64,000 nucleotides of DNA from Lysobacter sp. (GTDB lineage Bacteria > Pseudomonadota > Gammaproteobacteria > Xanthomonadales > Xanthomonadaceae): NCBI GenBank assembly GCA_008015835.1, contig SSGH01000010.1:124001-188000 (forward strand). The letters are read 5' to 3'. Position numbers and translations under genes: made by a program. Shown one piece after another: positions 63,738 to 64,000 of the stretch. The notes under the pieces are model-generated. The model worked only from the letters and a program-made list of their open reading frames with translations. It did no database searches and was not told the DNA's origin. Position 1 is the first letter of the stretch, and every line of letters starts with the position of its first letter.

Positions 63738-63972
63738 CCCCTCTGTCCTTTTGCCTGAGAGTTTGGACGTCGCGCGGCGTGCGCATCGTCTTGCCCCTTC
63801 GGCGCCGGCGCGGCCCGCGTATCGCCGGGCGGCCGATCTCTCCAGAGTCTTCGGACCACGGTGGTTAGGGAGCCTGAGCGATTTCGGGCGATTGCGCCTT
63901 CGGCAGCGACTGCGTTCGTTCGGTTCGGCTGGCGCCGAGGTCGCGAGCGGACGGCCGCTTCTCCCACCGTGA
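63738..63972 (-). promoter_or_regulatory. Tandem glycine riboswitch upstream of gcvP
   Basis: Read on the minus strand. The second aptamer (63851 to 63738) has the classic glycine pattern CTGGAGAGA ... GCCGAAGGGGCAA ... AAACTCTCAGGCAAAAGGACAG. The first (63972 to about 63857) has GGTGGGAGA ... GCCGAAGGCGCAA ... ATCGCTCAGGC and closes with CCACCGTG pairing to the CACGGTGG at its start. Two aptamers in a row are the usual cooperative form. Binding of glycine should switch gcvP on. The boundary with the repeats is close to 63738. Confidence 0.93.
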
Positions 63973-63978
63973 GCCGGG

Positions 63979-63984
63979 ATTATA
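63979..63984 (-). promoter_or_regulatory. -10 box of the gcvP riboswitch transcript
   Basis: TATAAT on the minus strand, about seven bases before the expected start of the first aptamer (near 63972). The -35 box would lie at or beyond the window edge (about 64001 onward), so it cannot be seen. Confidence 0.75.
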
Positions 63985-64000
63985 GCCCGTGCGGCGACGC

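Noticed and set aside
61882-63972. Long plus-strand open frame (696 codons) opposite gcvP and its leader
   Set aside because: Antisense to gcvP and the riboswitch; composition is that of a shadow.

Overview
The window is a GC-rich chromosomal segment of a gammaproteobacterium, most likely of the Xanthomonadaceae/Lysobacteraceae (Lysobacter-like). The evidence is gene order (pyrG-kdsA-eno-ftsB-ispD-ispF-truD, surE-pcm-yqaA-nlpD, rlmE-ftsH-folP, miaA-hfq-hflX-hflK-hflC-purA), large TonB-dependent receptors, and palindromic intergenic repeats of the GTGGGAGCGGCG...GCCGCGAC type. The genus is an inference from these features; no rRNA or tRNA gene was seen.

Layout. 1-1918: two ubiquinone-pathway flavin hydroxylases, the first cut by the window edge. 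1971-5133 (minus): a DUF1697 protein, a small membrane protein and parE, whose 3' end has been copied downstream as a 113-bp tandem repeat. 5366-18020 (mostly plus): a housekeeping block for CTP, KDO, enolase, division (ftsB), MEP isoprenoids (ispD, ispF), tRNA pseudouridine (truD) and surE-pcm-yqaA-nlpD. An AT-rich GIY-YIG-like gene sits between kdsA and eno. 18133-24070: an esterase, then a copper-uptake pair (DUF2946 protein plus OprC-like receptor with a CxxxM copper motif), then a minus-strand cluster ending in yhbY. 24204-40977: rlmE, ftsH, folP, an AlkB-type membrane monooxygenase, putP, miaA-hfq-hflX-hflKC, purA and a Na+/H+ antiporter.

41406-50302 is an accessory defence island: hsdR, hsdS, a PrrC-like anticodon nuclease/ATPase, rhuM and hsdM in one overlapping transcription unit, followed by a ParD/ParE-type toxin-antitoxin pair. 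Both sides of the island carry the same hairpin-rich CCCCTCATCC...GGATGAGGGG repeat. The expected logic is restriction-modification (HsdRMS) backed by a suicide tRNA nuclease (PrrC) that fires when a phage disables restriction. The gene order is unlike the classical prr locus and RhuM is embedded in it.

50811-57185 is another accessory stretch: an exported PDZ - alpha/beta hydrolase - Asp-rich (VCBS/FG-GAP) repeat fusion, a Doc/AbrB toxin-antitoxin pair with a clear palindromic operator, a DUF938 methyltransferase, and a cluster of three exported proteins in which two small paralogues of an unrecognised cysteine-containing family flank a third. 57312-64000 (minus) holds a large TonB-dependent receptor and gcvP. 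The gcvP leader contains a tandem glycine riboswitch, a TATAAT box and three 71-bp tandem repeats.

An overall theme is repeat-driven remodelling of gene ends: the copied parE tail, a copied purA start with its own ribosome-binding site, a repeat that supplies the miaA ribosome-binding site, and the gcvP leader repeats.
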